A stretch of 33,121 nucleotides of DNA from Cryobacterium cryoconiti (GTDB lineage Bacteria; Actinomycetota; Actinomycetes; Actinomycetales; Microbacteriaceae), in assembly GCF_004403065.1 (NCBI RefSeq), contig NZ_SOHA01000011.1, positions 1 to 33,121 on the forward strand, written 5' to 3'. A program made the position numbers and the translations under genes. Position 1 is the stretch's first letter. The number at the start of each line of letters is the position of its first letter. Shown in pieces: positions 8,533 to 17,230 of the stretch. The notes under the pieces were generated by a model, which was given only the letters and a program-made list of their open reading frames with translations, searched no databases and was not told the origin of the DNA.

Positions 8533-9573
8533 CTACACGGTGGTGGCGTCGTCGACCTGGCCGACGAGTTCCTCGATGATGTCCTCGAGGAACAGAACGC
8601 CGGTGGCGACGCCCTCGGAGTCGTACGACGTGGCGACATGCGCGCCGAGGCGACGCATCGAGGCCAGGGCGTCTTCGAGCTCGCTGTCCCGGAACACGGT
8701 CGCCAGGCGGCGGATGCGTTTGGCCGGCACCGGCTGCGTGAACCTGTTCCCCGAGGTGAGGTCCATCACATCCTTCAGGTGCAGGTAACCCGACGGGTCG
8801 CCATCCCTGTCGGTGAGAATGTAGCGGGAGTACCCGTGGCGGGCGACCGCCTGCTGGATGTCGGCGGGCGACGCGGACGCCGGCAGGCAGACCATGTCGG
8901 TTATCGGCACCTCCACGTCGGACACTCGCTTCGAGGTGAACTCGAATGCGGCGGAGAGGGTGCCCGAGGCATCCGACAGCATGCCCTCGCGGGTGGACTG
9001 CTCCACGATGCCGGCCACCTCGTCGAGGGTGAATGCGCTGGTCGCCTCATTCTTCGGCTGCACCTTGAACAGGCGCAGCACCCCGTTCGCAAGCCAGTTC
9101 AGGCTGACGATCACGGGGCTGAAGATGCGGGCCACGAGCACGAGCGGCGGCGCCAGGATGAGCGCGGCCCGGTCGGGCACGGAGAAGGAGATGTTTTTGG
9201 GCACCATCTCGCCGAACACCACGTGCAGGAATGTCACCAGGGCGAGGGCGATCCCGAAGGCGACCACGCTGATCGCGCCCTCGGACAGCCCGGTCAGGGC
9301 GAGCGGGTACTCCAGCAGCCCGTGGATGGCCGGTTCGGAGACGTTCAGGATGAGCAGCGAACACACGGTGATGCCCAGCTGGCTGGTCGCCAGCATCAGG
9401 GTCGCGTGTTCCATCGCCCAGAGGGTCGTTTTCGCGGCCTTGCTGCCGCGCTCGGCGAGCGGCTCGATCTGGGACCGGCGGGCCGAGATCACGGCGAACT
9501 CTGCGCCGACGAAGAACGCGTTGACGATCAACAGCACGACGAGCCAGATCAGGCCCGGCCAGTACTCACTCAT
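8533..9573 (-). CDS. CNNM-domain membrane protein with CBS pair (short form)
   Basis: 346 residues of the CNNM/CorC (former 'hemolysin', TlyC) family. The N-terminal CNNM region (about 1-190) has several membrane segments with NAFFVGAEFAVISARRSQIE and VVFGEMVPKNISFS. A CBS-domain pair follows (about 205-340; GYSRYILTDRDGDPSGYLHLKDVMDL, and VATGVLFLEDIIEELVG). The C-terminal CorC_HlyC domain of longer members is absent. Family members are linked to Mg2+ or other divalent-metal transport; the exact role here is unknown. The ATG overlaps the end of the longer paralogue by 8 bases, so the two are translationally coupled and may work as a pair. Confidence 0.88.
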   Translation of the reverse strand: MSEYWPGLIWLVVLLIVNAFFVGAEFAVISARRSQIEPLAERGSKAAKTTLWAMEHATLMLATSQLGITVCSLLILNVSEPAIHGLLEYPLALTGLSEGAISVVAFGIALALVTFLHVVFGEMVPKNISFSVPDRAALILAPPLVLVARIFSPVIVSLNWLANGVLRLFKVQPKNEATSAFTLDEVAGIVEQSTREGMLSDASGTLSAAFEFTSKRVSDVEVPITDMVCLPASASPADIQQAVARHGYSRYILTDRDGDPSGYLHLKDVMDLTSGNRFTQPVPAKRIRRLATVFRDSELEDALASMRRLGAHVATSYDSEGVATGVLFLEDIIEELVGQVDDATTV

Positions 9574-10936
9574 GGATCAGGTCCTTCTGGATTCGGGTGA
9601 CGATTCGGTCGTGCCTGGTGGCCAGGCTCGGGTCATGCTCCGGGTCTGAGGGGGTGTAGCGCACGCGCTGAACCTGCACGCCATCGACCCGGTCGATGCG
9701 CAGGATGCCCCCGTCGACGGGCACCTCGTCGCCCAGTTCGGGAATGCGGTCGAGTTGGTCGGCGATGAAACCGCCGACGCTCTCGTAGTCGCCGTCCTCG
9801 GGCACGGTGACACCCGTGCGATCGAAGAGTTCGTCCGGACGCCATGCAGCGTCGAACACCACGGAACGACCCGTTCGGATGGCTCCGGCCCTGGCCCGGT
9901 CGTGCTCGTCTTCCAGTTCACCCACAAGTTCCTCGACGAGGTCCTCGAGAGTGACGATGCCGGCCGTTCCGCCGTATTCGTCGGCGACGACCGCGATCTG
10001 ATAGCCCTGCTTACGCAACATCCCGAGGAGCGTGTCGACGGCCATCGACTCGGGCACGCGCAGCGCCTCCACCTTCAGCTCGTCCGCCGTGACCCGGTCA
10101 CGTTCGGCAAGCGCGACAGCGAAGGCCGCCTTGACGTGCAGCACCCCGACGATGTCGTCGGAATCCCTGTCGATCACCGGGAAACGCGAGAAGCCGGTGG
10201 CCGTGGACAGGGCCACGATGCTTGCGGCGGTGTCGGTGATCTTGACCGACGACATCCGCACCCGGGGGGTCATCACGTCGTCGACGGTGTGGTCGGCGAA
10301 CCGGAGGGTGCGGTGCAGCATCGCCGCGTGGTCGTTGTCGAGCACGCCCTCGAGGGCCGATCGGCGCACGAGGAAGCTGAGCTCCTCGGCGCTGCGGGCG
10401 CCGGAGAGCTCCTCCTTCGGCTCGATACCGACCAGACGGATCAGGGCGTTGGCGGTGTTGTTGAAGAGCAGGATGACGGGCTTGAACACCGTGGTGAACG
10501 CCGCTTGCAGTGGCACGACGAGTTTGGCCGTGGCCAGGGGAACGGCCAGGGCGAAGTTCTTCGGCACGAGCTCACCGATCACCATGGAGAACAGTGTCGC
10601 CACCGAAATCGCGATGACGGCGCCGAGCACCGGAACGAGGCCCTCGGGCACGCCGGCGCCCTCGAGGGGCCCGGTCAGCAACGAGGTGATGGCGGGCTCG
10701 AAGGTGAACCCGGTCAGCAGGGTGGTCAGGGTGATGCCGAGCTGCGCGCTGGACAGGTGCGTCGAGGTGATCTTCAGCGCCTTGATGGTCGGGCCGAGGC
10801 GTTTCTCGCCGCGCTCCCGCCGGGCCTCGAGCTCGTTGCGGTCGAGGGTGACCAGGGAGAACTCGGCGGCGACGAAGATGCCCGTGCCGACGGTGAGGAG
10901 CAGGCCGACCCCCACCATGGCCCACTCAAACAGCAT
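9566..10936 (-). CDS. CNNM/CBS/CorC_HlyC-family membrane protein (long form)
   Basis: 456 residues. The CNNM membrane domain (about 1-200) contains [21 protein letters not shown] and [15 protein letters not shown]. The CBS pair spans about 215-345 ([56 protein letters not shown]). The C-terminal CorC_HlyC domain spans about 365-445 ([20 protein letters not shown]). It is likely involved in magnesium or cobalt homeostasis, as proposed for the family. The ATG at 10936 is preceded by GAGAGG. It is the first gene of a two-gene operon with the short paralogue, which probably arose by duplication and loss of the C-terminal domain. Confidence 0.9.
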   Translation of the reverse strand: MLFEWAMVGVGLLLTVGTGIFVAAEFSLVTLDRNELEARRERGEKRLGPTIKALKITSTHLSSAQLGITLTTLLTGFTFEPAITSLLTGPLEGAGVPEGLVPVLGAVIAISVATLFSMVIGELVPKNFALAVPLATAKLVVPLQAAFTTVFKPVILLFNNTANALIRLVGIEPKEELSGARSAEELSFLVRRSALEGVLDNDHAAMLHRTLRFADHTVDDVMTPRVRMSSVKITDTAASIVALSTATGFSRFPVIDRDSDDIVGVLHVKAAFAVALAERDRVTADELKVEALRVPESMAVDTLLGMLRKQGYQIAVVADEYGGTAGIVTLEDLVEELVGELEDEHDRARAGAIRTGRSVVFDAAWRPDELFDRTGVTVPEDGDYESVGGFIADQLDRIPELGDEVPVDGGILRIDRVDGVQVQRVRYTPSDPEHDPSLATRHDRIVTRIQKDLIHE

Positions 10937-11143
10937 GGGGCCCTCTCAGATTCGGGGGCAGGATGTCGAGGTGGGGCTGGATGGGCGAGGGTTTATCAGG
11001 GTCCATTGTGCTTTCAGAGTATCGGGCGGCCCGTGACCGAGGCTGGGAAACCGTCGGTGCCGGTCGCCCCGCCGGTCGTCGTCAGGTGGCCGTGATGCCG
11101 GTGGTTGCCGACTGCGTGCCTGTGCCCGAGCCCCGAGCGGCGT

Positions 11144-11149
11144 TACTCT
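11144..11149 (+). promoter_or_regulatory. Leaderless -10 element of the zinc-ribbon gene
   Basis: TACTCT ends 6 nt before the ATG at 11156 and there is no Shine-Dalgarno, the pattern of a leaderless transcript. The rest of 10937-11155 shows no other clear feature. Confidence 0.45.
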
Positions 11150-11155
11150 GTCGGC

Positions 11156-11449
11156 ATGAACGAGGACACTGGTGCCCACGGGCACGGCCTGGGCGCCCGC
11201 TACGTGCACTTCATCGAGTGGATGAACGGCAAGCTGGTGCGCGCGATGGGCCCGGCGAATCTGGGGCCGTACAACGACGTCGTGACGAGTATCGGGGCGG
11301 CGGTGTGCCCGGTGTGCGGTCGGCCGATGGCCGAGCACAGCATCGATCACACCACACCGAACGCGATTCTGCACTGCCCGGCAGGGCATCAGCCGGAGCC
11401 GCGGGAGGAGCCGGTCAACGAGTTCGGGATGTCCAAACCGCCCGGCTGA
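11156..11449 (+). CDS. Small hypothetical protein with a zinc-ribbon-like motif
   Basis: 97 residues from the ATG at 11156, the start favoured by the adjacent -10 hexamer. The N-terminus is MNEDTGAHGHGLGARYVHF, followed by FIEWMNGKLVRAMGPANLGPY. The C-terminal half has CPVCGRPMAEH and, 15 residues later, HCPAGH, so four Cys/His pairs could hold one zinc ion. There are no membrane segments. I do not recognise the family beyond it looking like a conserved small actinobacterial protein. It stands alone between divergent CNNM genes and the convergent putP; the role is unknown. Confidence 0.7.
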   Translation: MNEDTGAHGHGLGARYVHFIEWMNGKLVRAMGPANLGPYNDVVTSIGAAVCPVCGRPMAEHSIDHTTPNAILHCPAGHQPEPREEPVNEFGMSKPPG

Positions 11450-11461
11450 TGCCCCAGCGCG

Positions 11462-12994
11462 CTACCGGGTGCGCGTGGCCCCGCTCTCCGCTGCCTGGGG
11501 TGCCTCGGGCGCCCGGTAATCGTCATGGGCCTGGGCCACGGCGGCGTCGAATTCGGCGTCGATCTCAGCGGACGGCTTGTGGGTGAGCAGGGAGACGACC
11601 ACGGCGACCAGCAGGCTGGCGATGAAGCCCGGGACGATCTCGTACAGGGTGGCGCTCAGCGGCGAGTTGCCCCACGCGAAGACGACGACGGCGCCGGTGA
11701 CCATGGAGGCCAGAGCGCCCCACGTGGAAAGCTTCTTCCAGTACAGGGAGAGCAGCACCACGGGACCGAAAGCCGCGCCGAACCCCGCCCAGGCGAAGCC
11801 GACCAGCTCCAGGATGGTCGCATCCCGGCCCAGTGCGATCAGTCCGGCGACGAGCGCGACGAGCAGCACGCCGAGGCGCCCGAGCATGATCAGCTGCTTC
11901 GGCGAGGCGTCTTTCTTGCCGACGATCTTGTACAGGTCCTCCACCAGTGCCGAGGAGCAGACGATCAGCTGCGACGAGATCGTGCTCATGATGGCGGCGA
12001 GCACGGCGGCCAGCACGAGACCGGCGACGAACGGGTGGAACAGGATCTGCGAGAGCAGAAGGAAGACCGTTTCCGGGTTCTCCAGGGTCAGCTCGGGGTT
12101 CTGCTGGAAGTAGGCGATGCCGATCAGCCCGGTGGCGACGGCACCGAGGGCGGTCAGGATCATCCAACCGATGCCGATCCGGCGCCCGGCCTTGGCGTCC
12201 TGCGGGCTGCGCAGCGCCATGAAGCGCACGATGATGTGCGGCTGGCCGACGTAGCCGAGGCCCCAGGCCGCGGCGGAGATGACGCCCAGGACGGAGCCAC
12301 CGGCGGTCAGGGAGAGCAGGTCGGGGTTGACGACGCGGAGGGAGTCGAGGGTGGCCGTCACGCCGCCGGTGGCGCCCAGGGCAACCAGAGGCACGACGAC
12401 GAGCGCGACGAGCATCAGGATGCCCTGGGCGACATCGGTGAGAGTGGCGCCGAGGAACCCGCCGAACAGCGTGTAGAGCAGCGTGACCCCGGCGACGATC
12501 AGCATGCCGGTCAGGAAGGTGGAGCCGAAGGAGTTCTCGAAGAACACACCGCCGGCCACCATGCCGGAGGACACGTAGAACGTGAAGAACACCAGGATGA
12601 TCACGCCGGAGACCGAGCGCAGCAGGCGCGAGGTGTCCTTGAGCCGGTTCTCGAAGAAGCTCGGGATGGTGATGGAGTTGTTGGCAACGTGCGTGTACGA
12701 ACGCAGCCGTGGGGCCACGAACTTCCAGTTCAGCCAGGCACCGATGGTCAGGCCGATGGCGATCCACGCCTCCACCAGACCGGACACGTAGATGGCGCCC
12801 GGGAGGCCGAGGAGGAGCCAGCCGGACATGTCCGACGCGCCCGCGCTCAGCGCCGCGGTTCCGGGCTTCAGGCCGCGGCCCGCGAGCATGTAGTCGTCGA
12901 GATCCTTGGTCTGCCGGAAGGCGAACCATCCGATCGCGATCATGGCGGCGAGATACAAAGTAATCGCTACGAGCTGGAAGGTCTGATCCGTCAT
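11462..12994 (-). CDS. putP: Sodium/proline symporter PutP
   Basis: 510 residues of the solute:sodium symporter family (SSS, LeuT fold), about 13 membrane segments. Strong PutP signatures are DYMLAGRGLKPGTAALSAGA, SDMSGWLLLGLPGAIY, WKFVAPRLRSYTHVAN, ITIPSFFENRL and the GWMILTALGAV segment. It imports L-proline with Na+, for nutrition or osmoprotection. The ATG at 12994 has AAAGGA just upstream. The C-terminal tail after the last helix is short and hydrophilic. No proline dehydrogenase gene is nearby, so an osmolyte role is as likely as catabolism. Confidence 0.93.
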   Translation of the reverse strand: MTDQTFQLVAITLYLAAMIAIGWFAFRQTKDLDDYMLAGRGLKPGTAALSAGASDMSGWLLLGLPGAIYVSGLVEAWIAIGLTIGAWLNWKFVAPRLRSYTHVANNSITIPSFFENRLKDTSRLLRSVSGVIILVFFTFYVSSGMVAGGVFFENSFGSTFLTGMLIVAGVTLLYTLFGGFLGATLTDVAQGILMLVALVVVPLVALGATGGVTATLDSLRVVNPDLLSLTAGGSVLGVISAAAWGLGYVGQPHIIVRFMALRSPQDAKAGRRIGIGWMILTALGAVATGLIGIAYFQQNPELTLENPETVFLLLSQILFHPFVAGLVLAAVLAAIMSTISSQLIVCSSALVEDLYKIVGKKDASPKQLIMLGRLGVLLVALVAGLIALGRDATILELVGFAWAGFGAAFGPVVLLSLYWKKLSTWGALASMVTGAVVVFAWGNSPLSATLYEIVPGFIASLLVAVVVSLLTHKPSAEIDAEFDAAVAQAHDDYRAPEAPQAAESGATRTR

Positions 12995-13005
12995 TGGAGT
13001 CCTTT

Positions 13006-13051
13006 ATTCGGATGCCCGGGGTGCGGGCATTCGGATGCCCGGAGTGCGGGC
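13006..13051. repeat. Two tandem 23-bp repeats in the putP leader
   Basis: Two adjacent 23-bp copies (13006-13028 and 13029-13051) start ATTCGGATGCCC and differ by one base. They lie just upstream of the putP ribosome site and carry the CGGATGC heptamer common in this window. Function unknown. Confidence 0.8.
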
Positions 13052-13101
13052 GGGGCAGTGGCCAAGTATCACAGACAAATGCACCCCCCTTAAACGGGGC
13101 G

Positions 13102-13731
13102 TCAGGGTCGGGAGGCGGGCCGCCGCATCAGCCAGGGGCGCAGCATCCGGGTGATCTGGGGCATCACCAGGAAGGTCATGGCCGGCGCCATCACGAACGT
13201 GGTGACCAGGATCTTGGGCAGGATGTCCACGTCGTGCCAGCCCGGGATGAGCCACGTTGCGAGCAGGGTGAAGGTCAGGTTGGCGGGGAAGAAGCCCATC
13301 CCGATGCTCACGGCCTGCTTCCAGCGCGGCACCTGGAACGACGGTGTGGCATTGATGTCGTCATCGTCGGAGGCGGGGGCGTCGAACCAGCCCTCGATGC
13401 CGGTGCGCTTCTCCACCCGGGCGTCGAGGATGAGGTCGTGGCCGTCGATCAGCCAGTGGGCGCGTTCCTCGGAGCCCTCCCAGGCATCCAGCTGCTCGGA
13501 GGTCGCGAAGCGGTAGAGCATGTGCCAGCTGAGGGAATCGGCGGTGGCGCGCACCCAGCCCGAGCCGAGAAAACCCGGGAATTCGCTGGCCATGTCCATG
13601 CCCCGCTGGGCCCAGCGGGTGGCTTCGGGGATGCGGGTCGGTTCGACGCGGCGGGTGACGGAGACGGTGACGGAGGTCGCCGGGCGCGCTTGTGGCGTTC
13701 CTTTGGCGTTCCCCGGGGGTACGGAAGACAT
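13102..13731 (-). CDS. ABM-superfamily protein with C-terminal membrane helices
   Basis: 209 residues. The N-terminal half (about 15-115) looks like an antibiotic-biosynthesis-monooxygenase (ABM) fold as in COG3224: SVTVSVTRRVEPTR, MASEFPGFLGSGWVRA, WHMLYRFATSEQLDAWEGSEER. The C-terminal half has two membrane helices (MGFFPANLTFTLLATWLIP and ILVTTFVMAPAMTFLVMP). Such proteins are conserved but uncharacterised. The ATG at 13731 is chosen because GATACT ends 6 nt before it (leaderless). The frame is open far upstream, but that stretch is a shadow of the exonuclease gene. Confidence 0.75.
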   Translation of the reverse strand: MSSVPPGNAKGTPQARPATSVTVSVTRRVEPTRIPEATRWAQRGMDMASEFPGFLGSGWVRATADSLSWHMLYRFATSEQLDAWEGSEERAHWLIDGHDLILDARVEKRTGIEGWFDAPASDDDDINATPSFQVPRWKQAVSIGMGFFPANLTFTLLATWLIPGWHDVDILPKILVTTFVMAPAMTFLVMPQITRMLRPWLMRRPASRP

Positions 13732-13737
13732 TCTGCA

Positions 13738-13743
13738 AGTATC
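13738..13743 (-). promoter_or_regulatory. Leaderless -10 element of the ABM-protein gene
   Basis: GATACT on the minus strand lies 6 nt before the ATG at 13731. It is the same hexamer as the plus-strand ars -10. Confidence 0.35.
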
Positions 13744-13787
13744 GCGGCTGCACCCGCGCGGGAAGTTGCCGGGACGTTTCGGGCAGG

Positions 13788-14624
13788 TTAGAAGATCATC
13801 GGACGGTCGTCGTCCTCGCCCTCGAGGGTCAGCTCCACGACCACGGGCACGTGGTCGCTCGGAGCATCCCCCTTGCGCTCGGCGCGGTGGATGCTCGCGG
13901 CGGTCACCAGGTCCGCGAAGGCGGGGGAGCCGAGGATGAAGTCGATCCGCATGCCCTCGTTGCGGGGGAAGGCGAGCTGCTTGTAGTCCCAGTACGTGAA
14001 CCCCTCCGGAACGAGCGGGCGCACCACGTCGGTGAACCCCTCGGTCTCGAAGGCGTGGAAGGCCTCCCGCTCCGGCGGGGAGATGTGGGTGGACAGCCCG
14101 GGGATGAGCCCGGGGACGTTCTGGTCGGAGTCCAGCGGCGCCACGTTCCAGTCGCCCATCAGGGCGAGGGCCAGGTGCGGATCGGCGGTGATTTCGGCGG
14201 CGGCATGCTCTCGGAGGCGGGCCAGCCAGTCGAGTTTGTAGGCGTAGTGCGGGTCGGCGAGGGCGCGTCCGTTCGGCACGTACAGGCTCCACAAGCGCAG
14301 CTCTTCCACCGTGACGCCGAGTGCCCGGGCCTCGAGCGGCAGGCCGGGACCCTCCTGGCCTTTCAGGAAGCCGGGCATGCCGGGGAAGCCGGTGGCGACA
14401 TCCGTCATCTCGTGGCGACTGGCGAAGGCCACGCCGTTCCACTGGCTGAGGCCGTGGATGGCAAGCTCGTAGCCGGCGTCCTCGAAGGCCTGCGCCGGGA
14501 ACTGCTCGGGCTTGCACTTGATCTCCTGCATCGCGAGCACGTCGATGTCCTCGCGCACCATCCAGTCCACCACCCGGCCGACTCGGGCGCGGATGGAGTT
14601 CACGTTCCAGGTGGCGATGCGCAT
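13788..14624 (-). CDS. xthA: Exodeoxyribonuclease III
   Basis: 278 residues of the exonuclease III / AP endonuclease family, which repairs abasic sites and trims 3' ends. Catalytic and metal residues are visible: Asn7 in ATWNVNSIR, Glu34 in MQEIKCK, Tyr115 in LYVPNGR, Asp158 and Asn160 in MGDWNVAP, Asp228 in RIDFIL, and Asp257-His258 in SDHVPV. The length is normal. The start ATG is preceded at 6 nt by TAGGCT, giving a leaderless transcript. It is upstream of the ABM-type gene on the same strand with a 56-nt gap. Confidence 0.95.
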   Translation of the reverse strand: MRIATWNVNSIRARVGRVVDWMVREDIDVLAMQEIKCKPEQFPAQAFEDAGYELAIHGLSQWNGVAFASRHEMTDVATGFPGMPGFLKGQEGPGLPLEARALGVTVEELRLWSLYVPNGRALADPHYAYKLDWLARLREHAAAEITADPHLALALMGDWNVAPLDSDQNVPGLIPGLSTHISPPEREAFHAFETEGFTDVVRPLVPEGFTYWDYKQLAFPRNEGMRIDFILGSPAFADLVTAASIHRAERKGDAPSDHVPVVVELTLEGEDDDRPMIF

Positions 14625-14630
14625 TCGTCC

Positions 14631-14636
14631 AGCCTA
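14631..14636 (-). promoter_or_regulatory. Leaderless -10 element of xthA
   Basis: TAGGCT on the minus strand, 6 nt before the xthA ATG at 14624, with no Shine-Dalgarno between. Confidence 0.5.
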
Positions 14637-14728
14637 TTTGACGGATGTCCCGCAACGGATGTCTCACAACGCCGCACTCGGCCGGGAACGCTCCGGCACG
14701 CCGCACGCGCAGCCCGCGGGTGCGTCGC

Positions 14729-14734
14729 TAGACT
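14729..14734 (+). promoter_or_regulatory. -10 element of the EAL-DICT gene
   Basis: TAGACT, about 38 nt before the GTG at 14772. The short leader contains a small GCGCC/GGCGC hairpin and a G-rich ribosome site. No convincing -35 was seen. Confidence 0.35.
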
Positions 14735-14771
14735 GACGAGGATCGCGCCCCGGCGCGGATGGGGGGACGCT

Positions 14772-16013
14772 GTGGGGGCGACAGTTGAGGCGCGCACGTC
14801 TGACGCCCTGTTCACTCAGATTCTTGCTGATCGACTGATCAGCACCAGGTTCCAACCCGTTGTCGAGCTCGACTCCGGCACCGTCGTGGCCTACGAGGCC
14901 CTCAGCCGGGGGCCGGTCGACACCGTGTTCCACAATCCGGCCGCACTCTTCGATCGCGCGCATGAGCTCGGCCTCGTCAACGATCTCGACCTGGCCTGTT
15001 GGCTGACAAGCATCCGCACCGCCACGGAACTGGGCTTCACCGCCGCGCACTCGCTGCTCGTCAATGTGGAGCCCGCATCGCTGCGCCGAGCCGACCTCGC
15101 CGACACGCCCCATCCGCCGGCCGCCGCTGTTCTCGAGGTCACCGAACGTGCCCTGATGAATGACCCGTCCGGACTGCTGTACGCCATCGACCGAGCGCGG
15201 TCGATGGGCTACCGCATCGCCATCGACGATCTCGGCGCCGACCCGGCCTCGCTGGCCCTGCTGCCCCTGCTGGCTCCTGACCTGATCAAGCTCGACATGG
15301 CGCTCATCCGCGAGCGCCCCGACCAGGATGCAGCCCGGGTGATGAGCGCCGTCGCCGCTCACGCCGAGCGCACCGGTGCCGTGGTGCTCGCCGAGGGCAT
15401 CGAGACCGACGAGCACCGGGTCACCGCTCTCGCTCTCGGGGCCACGTACGGGCAGGGCTGGCTCTTCGGCCGCCCTGAGGCTGATGTGCCGAACGCGGCC
15501 GCCCTCGCCGGCATCGTCTTCCCTGCCGACCCCTCGGTCTCACTGCCGACGAGCGGCACCCCGTTCGAGGTTGTGGCGCCGAGGCGCACCCCGCGGCTGT
15601 CGAATCGAGCGCTGCTGGTGGAGATGAGCATCTTCCTGGAGTCCCGGGCGCTGGCCAGCGGCGACTCCGCCGTGGTGCTGTCGACCTTCCAGAACCACCA
15701 GAACCTCACCCCCGCCACCCGGCGCCGCTACGACGCGCTCGCCGAGACGGCCGGGCTGGTGGCGGTGTACATGGCCGGGGATGCTGCGCTCGAGCGCGGC
15801 CGGGGCATCCGCGTGGCCCAGATTGATGCGAACGACCCTCTGCTCGACGAGTGGGACATCGTGGTGCTCACCGCGGATTTCGCCGCCGTCCTGGCCGCCC
15901 GCGAGGTCGACCCCTCCAACCACGCCGCGGGCTCGTACGAGTTCGTCGTCACGCATGACCGCGAGCTCGCCACAGCCGCCGCCCTCACCCTGATCAACCG
16001 CCTTCCCGCCTGA
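14772..16013 (+). CDS. EAL-domain c-di-GMP phosphodiesterase with C-terminal DICT domain
   Basis: 413 residues from the GTG at 14772; the frame is open further upstream but there it is a shadow of xthA. Residues about 15-245 are an EAL domain with its catalytic set intact: YEALSRG, LLVNVEPASL, LEVTERAL, IAIDDLGADP, LIKLDMAL, LAEGIET and GQGWLFGRP. It should therefore hydrolyse c-di-GMP. Residues about 275-410 match a DICT sensory domain (LLVEMSIFLESRAL, VVLSTFQNHQNLTP, VYMAGDAA, DEWDIVVLTADFAAVL), a module found with c-di-GMP and two-component proteins. There is no GGDEF domain and no membrane segment, so it is a cytosolic enzyme probably controlled through DICT. Confidence 0.88.
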   Translation: MGATVEARTSDALFTQILADRLISTRFQPVVELDSGTVVAYEALSRGPVDTVFHNPAALFDRAHELGLVNDLDLACWLTSIRTATELGFTAAHSLLVNVEPASLRRADLADTPHPPAAAVLEVTERALMNDPSGLLYAIDRARSMGYRIAIDDLGADPASLALLPLLAPDLIKLDMALIRERPDQDAARVMSAVAAHAERTGAVVLAEGIETDEHRVTALALGATYGQGWLFGRPEADVPNAAALAGIVFPADPSVSLPTSGTPFEVVAPRRTPRLSNRALLVEMSIFLESRALASGDSAVVLSTFQNHQNLTPATRRRYDALAETAGLVAVYMAGDAALERGRGIRVAQIDANDPLLDEWDIVVLTADFAAVLAAREVDPSNHAAGSYEFVVTHDRELATAAALTLINRLPA

Positions 16014-16075
16014 CGCGTCGGTCGCCGCGCGGATGACGCCGAGCGGATGCCGCACGCCGCCTGCCCCGTGACCTA

Positions 16076-16133
16076 GTTCCCGTTCCGGTCGAGAGTGCCC
16101 GCTACGGCGGTCACTCTCGACCGGAACGGGAAC
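16076..16133. terminator. Very long perfect hairpin with cUACGg tetraloop
   Basis: The 22-nt arms 16076-16097 and 16112-16133 are perfectly complementary. Inside, after one C-T mismatch, CCGC (16099-16102) pairs with GCGG (16107-16110) around a TACG loop, giving a cUACGg tetraloop in plus-strand RNA. No T-run follows on either side. It lies between the EAL-DICT stop and the F420 operon and may terminate transcription or be a dispersed repeat. Nothing else was seen in 16014-16226. Confidence 0.6.
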
Positions 16134-16226
16134 AGTGGGCACCGGGTTTCTGGGTGGGGAGGGGCGTTCTCGGAGGCTGAAGTGACAGGATTGAGGCTCA
16201 CGACGACAAGGGCAGGGGCGGTTCCG

Positions 16227-17228
16227 ATGACGGATTTGCAGATCGGCTATGCGGCAATGCTGGAGCAGTTCGCCCCCGCGGAGGCGGTGGCCCTCTCGGC
16301 CTACGCCGAGGAACACGGGTTCACCGGGGTGATGGCGGCTGATCACTTCCAGCCGTGGGTGCCCGCCCAGGGGGAATCCTCCTTCGTCTGGAGCGTGCTC
16401 GCCGCGATCGGTGAGCGCACCAGGGGCGACCTCGGCCCCGGCGTCACCGCGCCCACCTTCCGCTGGCACCCGGCCATGGTCGCCCAGGCCTCCGCGACCC
16501 TCGCTGCGATGTACCCCGGACGGCACTGGCTGGGCCTGGGCTCCGGTGAGGCGCTCAACGAGCACATCGTCGGCCAGTACTGGCCGGAAGCCCCGGAGCG
16601 GATCAACCGCATGTTCGAGGCCATCGAGATCATCTCGAAGCTGTTCACCGCCTCCATCGCCGGCAAAGACGTCAAGCACTCCGGCCAGTTCTACAAGCTC
16701 GAGTCGACCCGGCTCTGGACCATGCCCGAGGTGGCCCCGGAGATCCTCGTCGCCACGGCCGGCCCGGTCACCGCGAAACGCGCCGGCCGTCACGCCGACG
16801 GATTGATCACGGTCGGCGCCCCGCTGGAGAAGATCTCGATGCTGTTCGGCAAGTTCGACGACGGCGCCCGCGACGCCGGCAAGGACCCGGCCGCCATGCC
16901 CAAGGTGCTGCAGCTGCACATGAGCTGGGCCGAAACCGACGAGGAAGCCATGCGGAACGCCCTGGTCGAATGGCCGAACGGCGGAATGAAGTTCCCGAAG
17001 GCGGACATCCGTTCACCGTTCGAATTCGAGCAGATCGCCAAGCTCGTGCGCCCCGAGGACTTCGAGGGGCGCATGATCATCTCGGCCGACCCCGACGACC
17101 ACCGGGCGTACATTCAGAAGTTCGTCGACCTCGGCTTCGACCGCATCTACCTGCACAACGTGGGACGCAACCAGCGCCAGTGGATCGACGTGTTCGGCCG
17201 CGACGTGCTGCCGAAACTCGTGCGCTAG
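16227..17228 (+). CDS. F420-dependent LLM oxidoreductase, glucose-6-phosphate dehydrogenase-like
   Basis: 333 residues, a luciferase-like (TIM barrel) F420 enzyme close to the G6PDH group (TIGR03557-type). The active-site landmarks of F420-dependent G6P dehydrogenase appear: AADHFQPW with His and Trp, [28 protein letters not shown] with Glu, [17 protein letters not shown] with Lys, and ISADPDD. It probably reduces F420 with a sugar phosphate, but the substrate is not certain. The ATG at 16227 follows AGGGGCGG and fits the family N-terminus ([14 protein letters not shown]). The next gene, cofE, starts 2 nt after its stop, tying the enzyme to F420 synthesis. Confidence 0.88.
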   Translation: MTDLQIGYAAMLEQFAPAEAVALSAYAEEHGFTGVMAADHFQPWVPAQGESSFVWSVLAAIGERTRGDLGPGVTAPTFRWHPAMVAQASATLAAMYPGRHWLGLGSGEALNEHIVGQYWPEAPERINRMFEAIEIISKLFTASIAGKDVKHSGQFYKLESTRLWTMPEVAPEILVATAGPVTAKRAGRHADGLITVGAPLEKISMLFGKFDDGARDAGKDPAAMPKVLQLHMSWAETDEEAMRNALVEWPNGGMKFPKADIRSPFEFEQIAKLVRPEDFEGRMIISADPDDHRAYIQKFVDLGFDRIYLHNVGRNQRQWIDVFGRDVLPKLVR

Positions 17229-17230
17229 CC

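Noticed and set aside
13692..14771. Upstream extension of the EAL-DICT frame
   Set aside because: It is antisense to xthA and the EAL fold begins right after the GTG at 14772.
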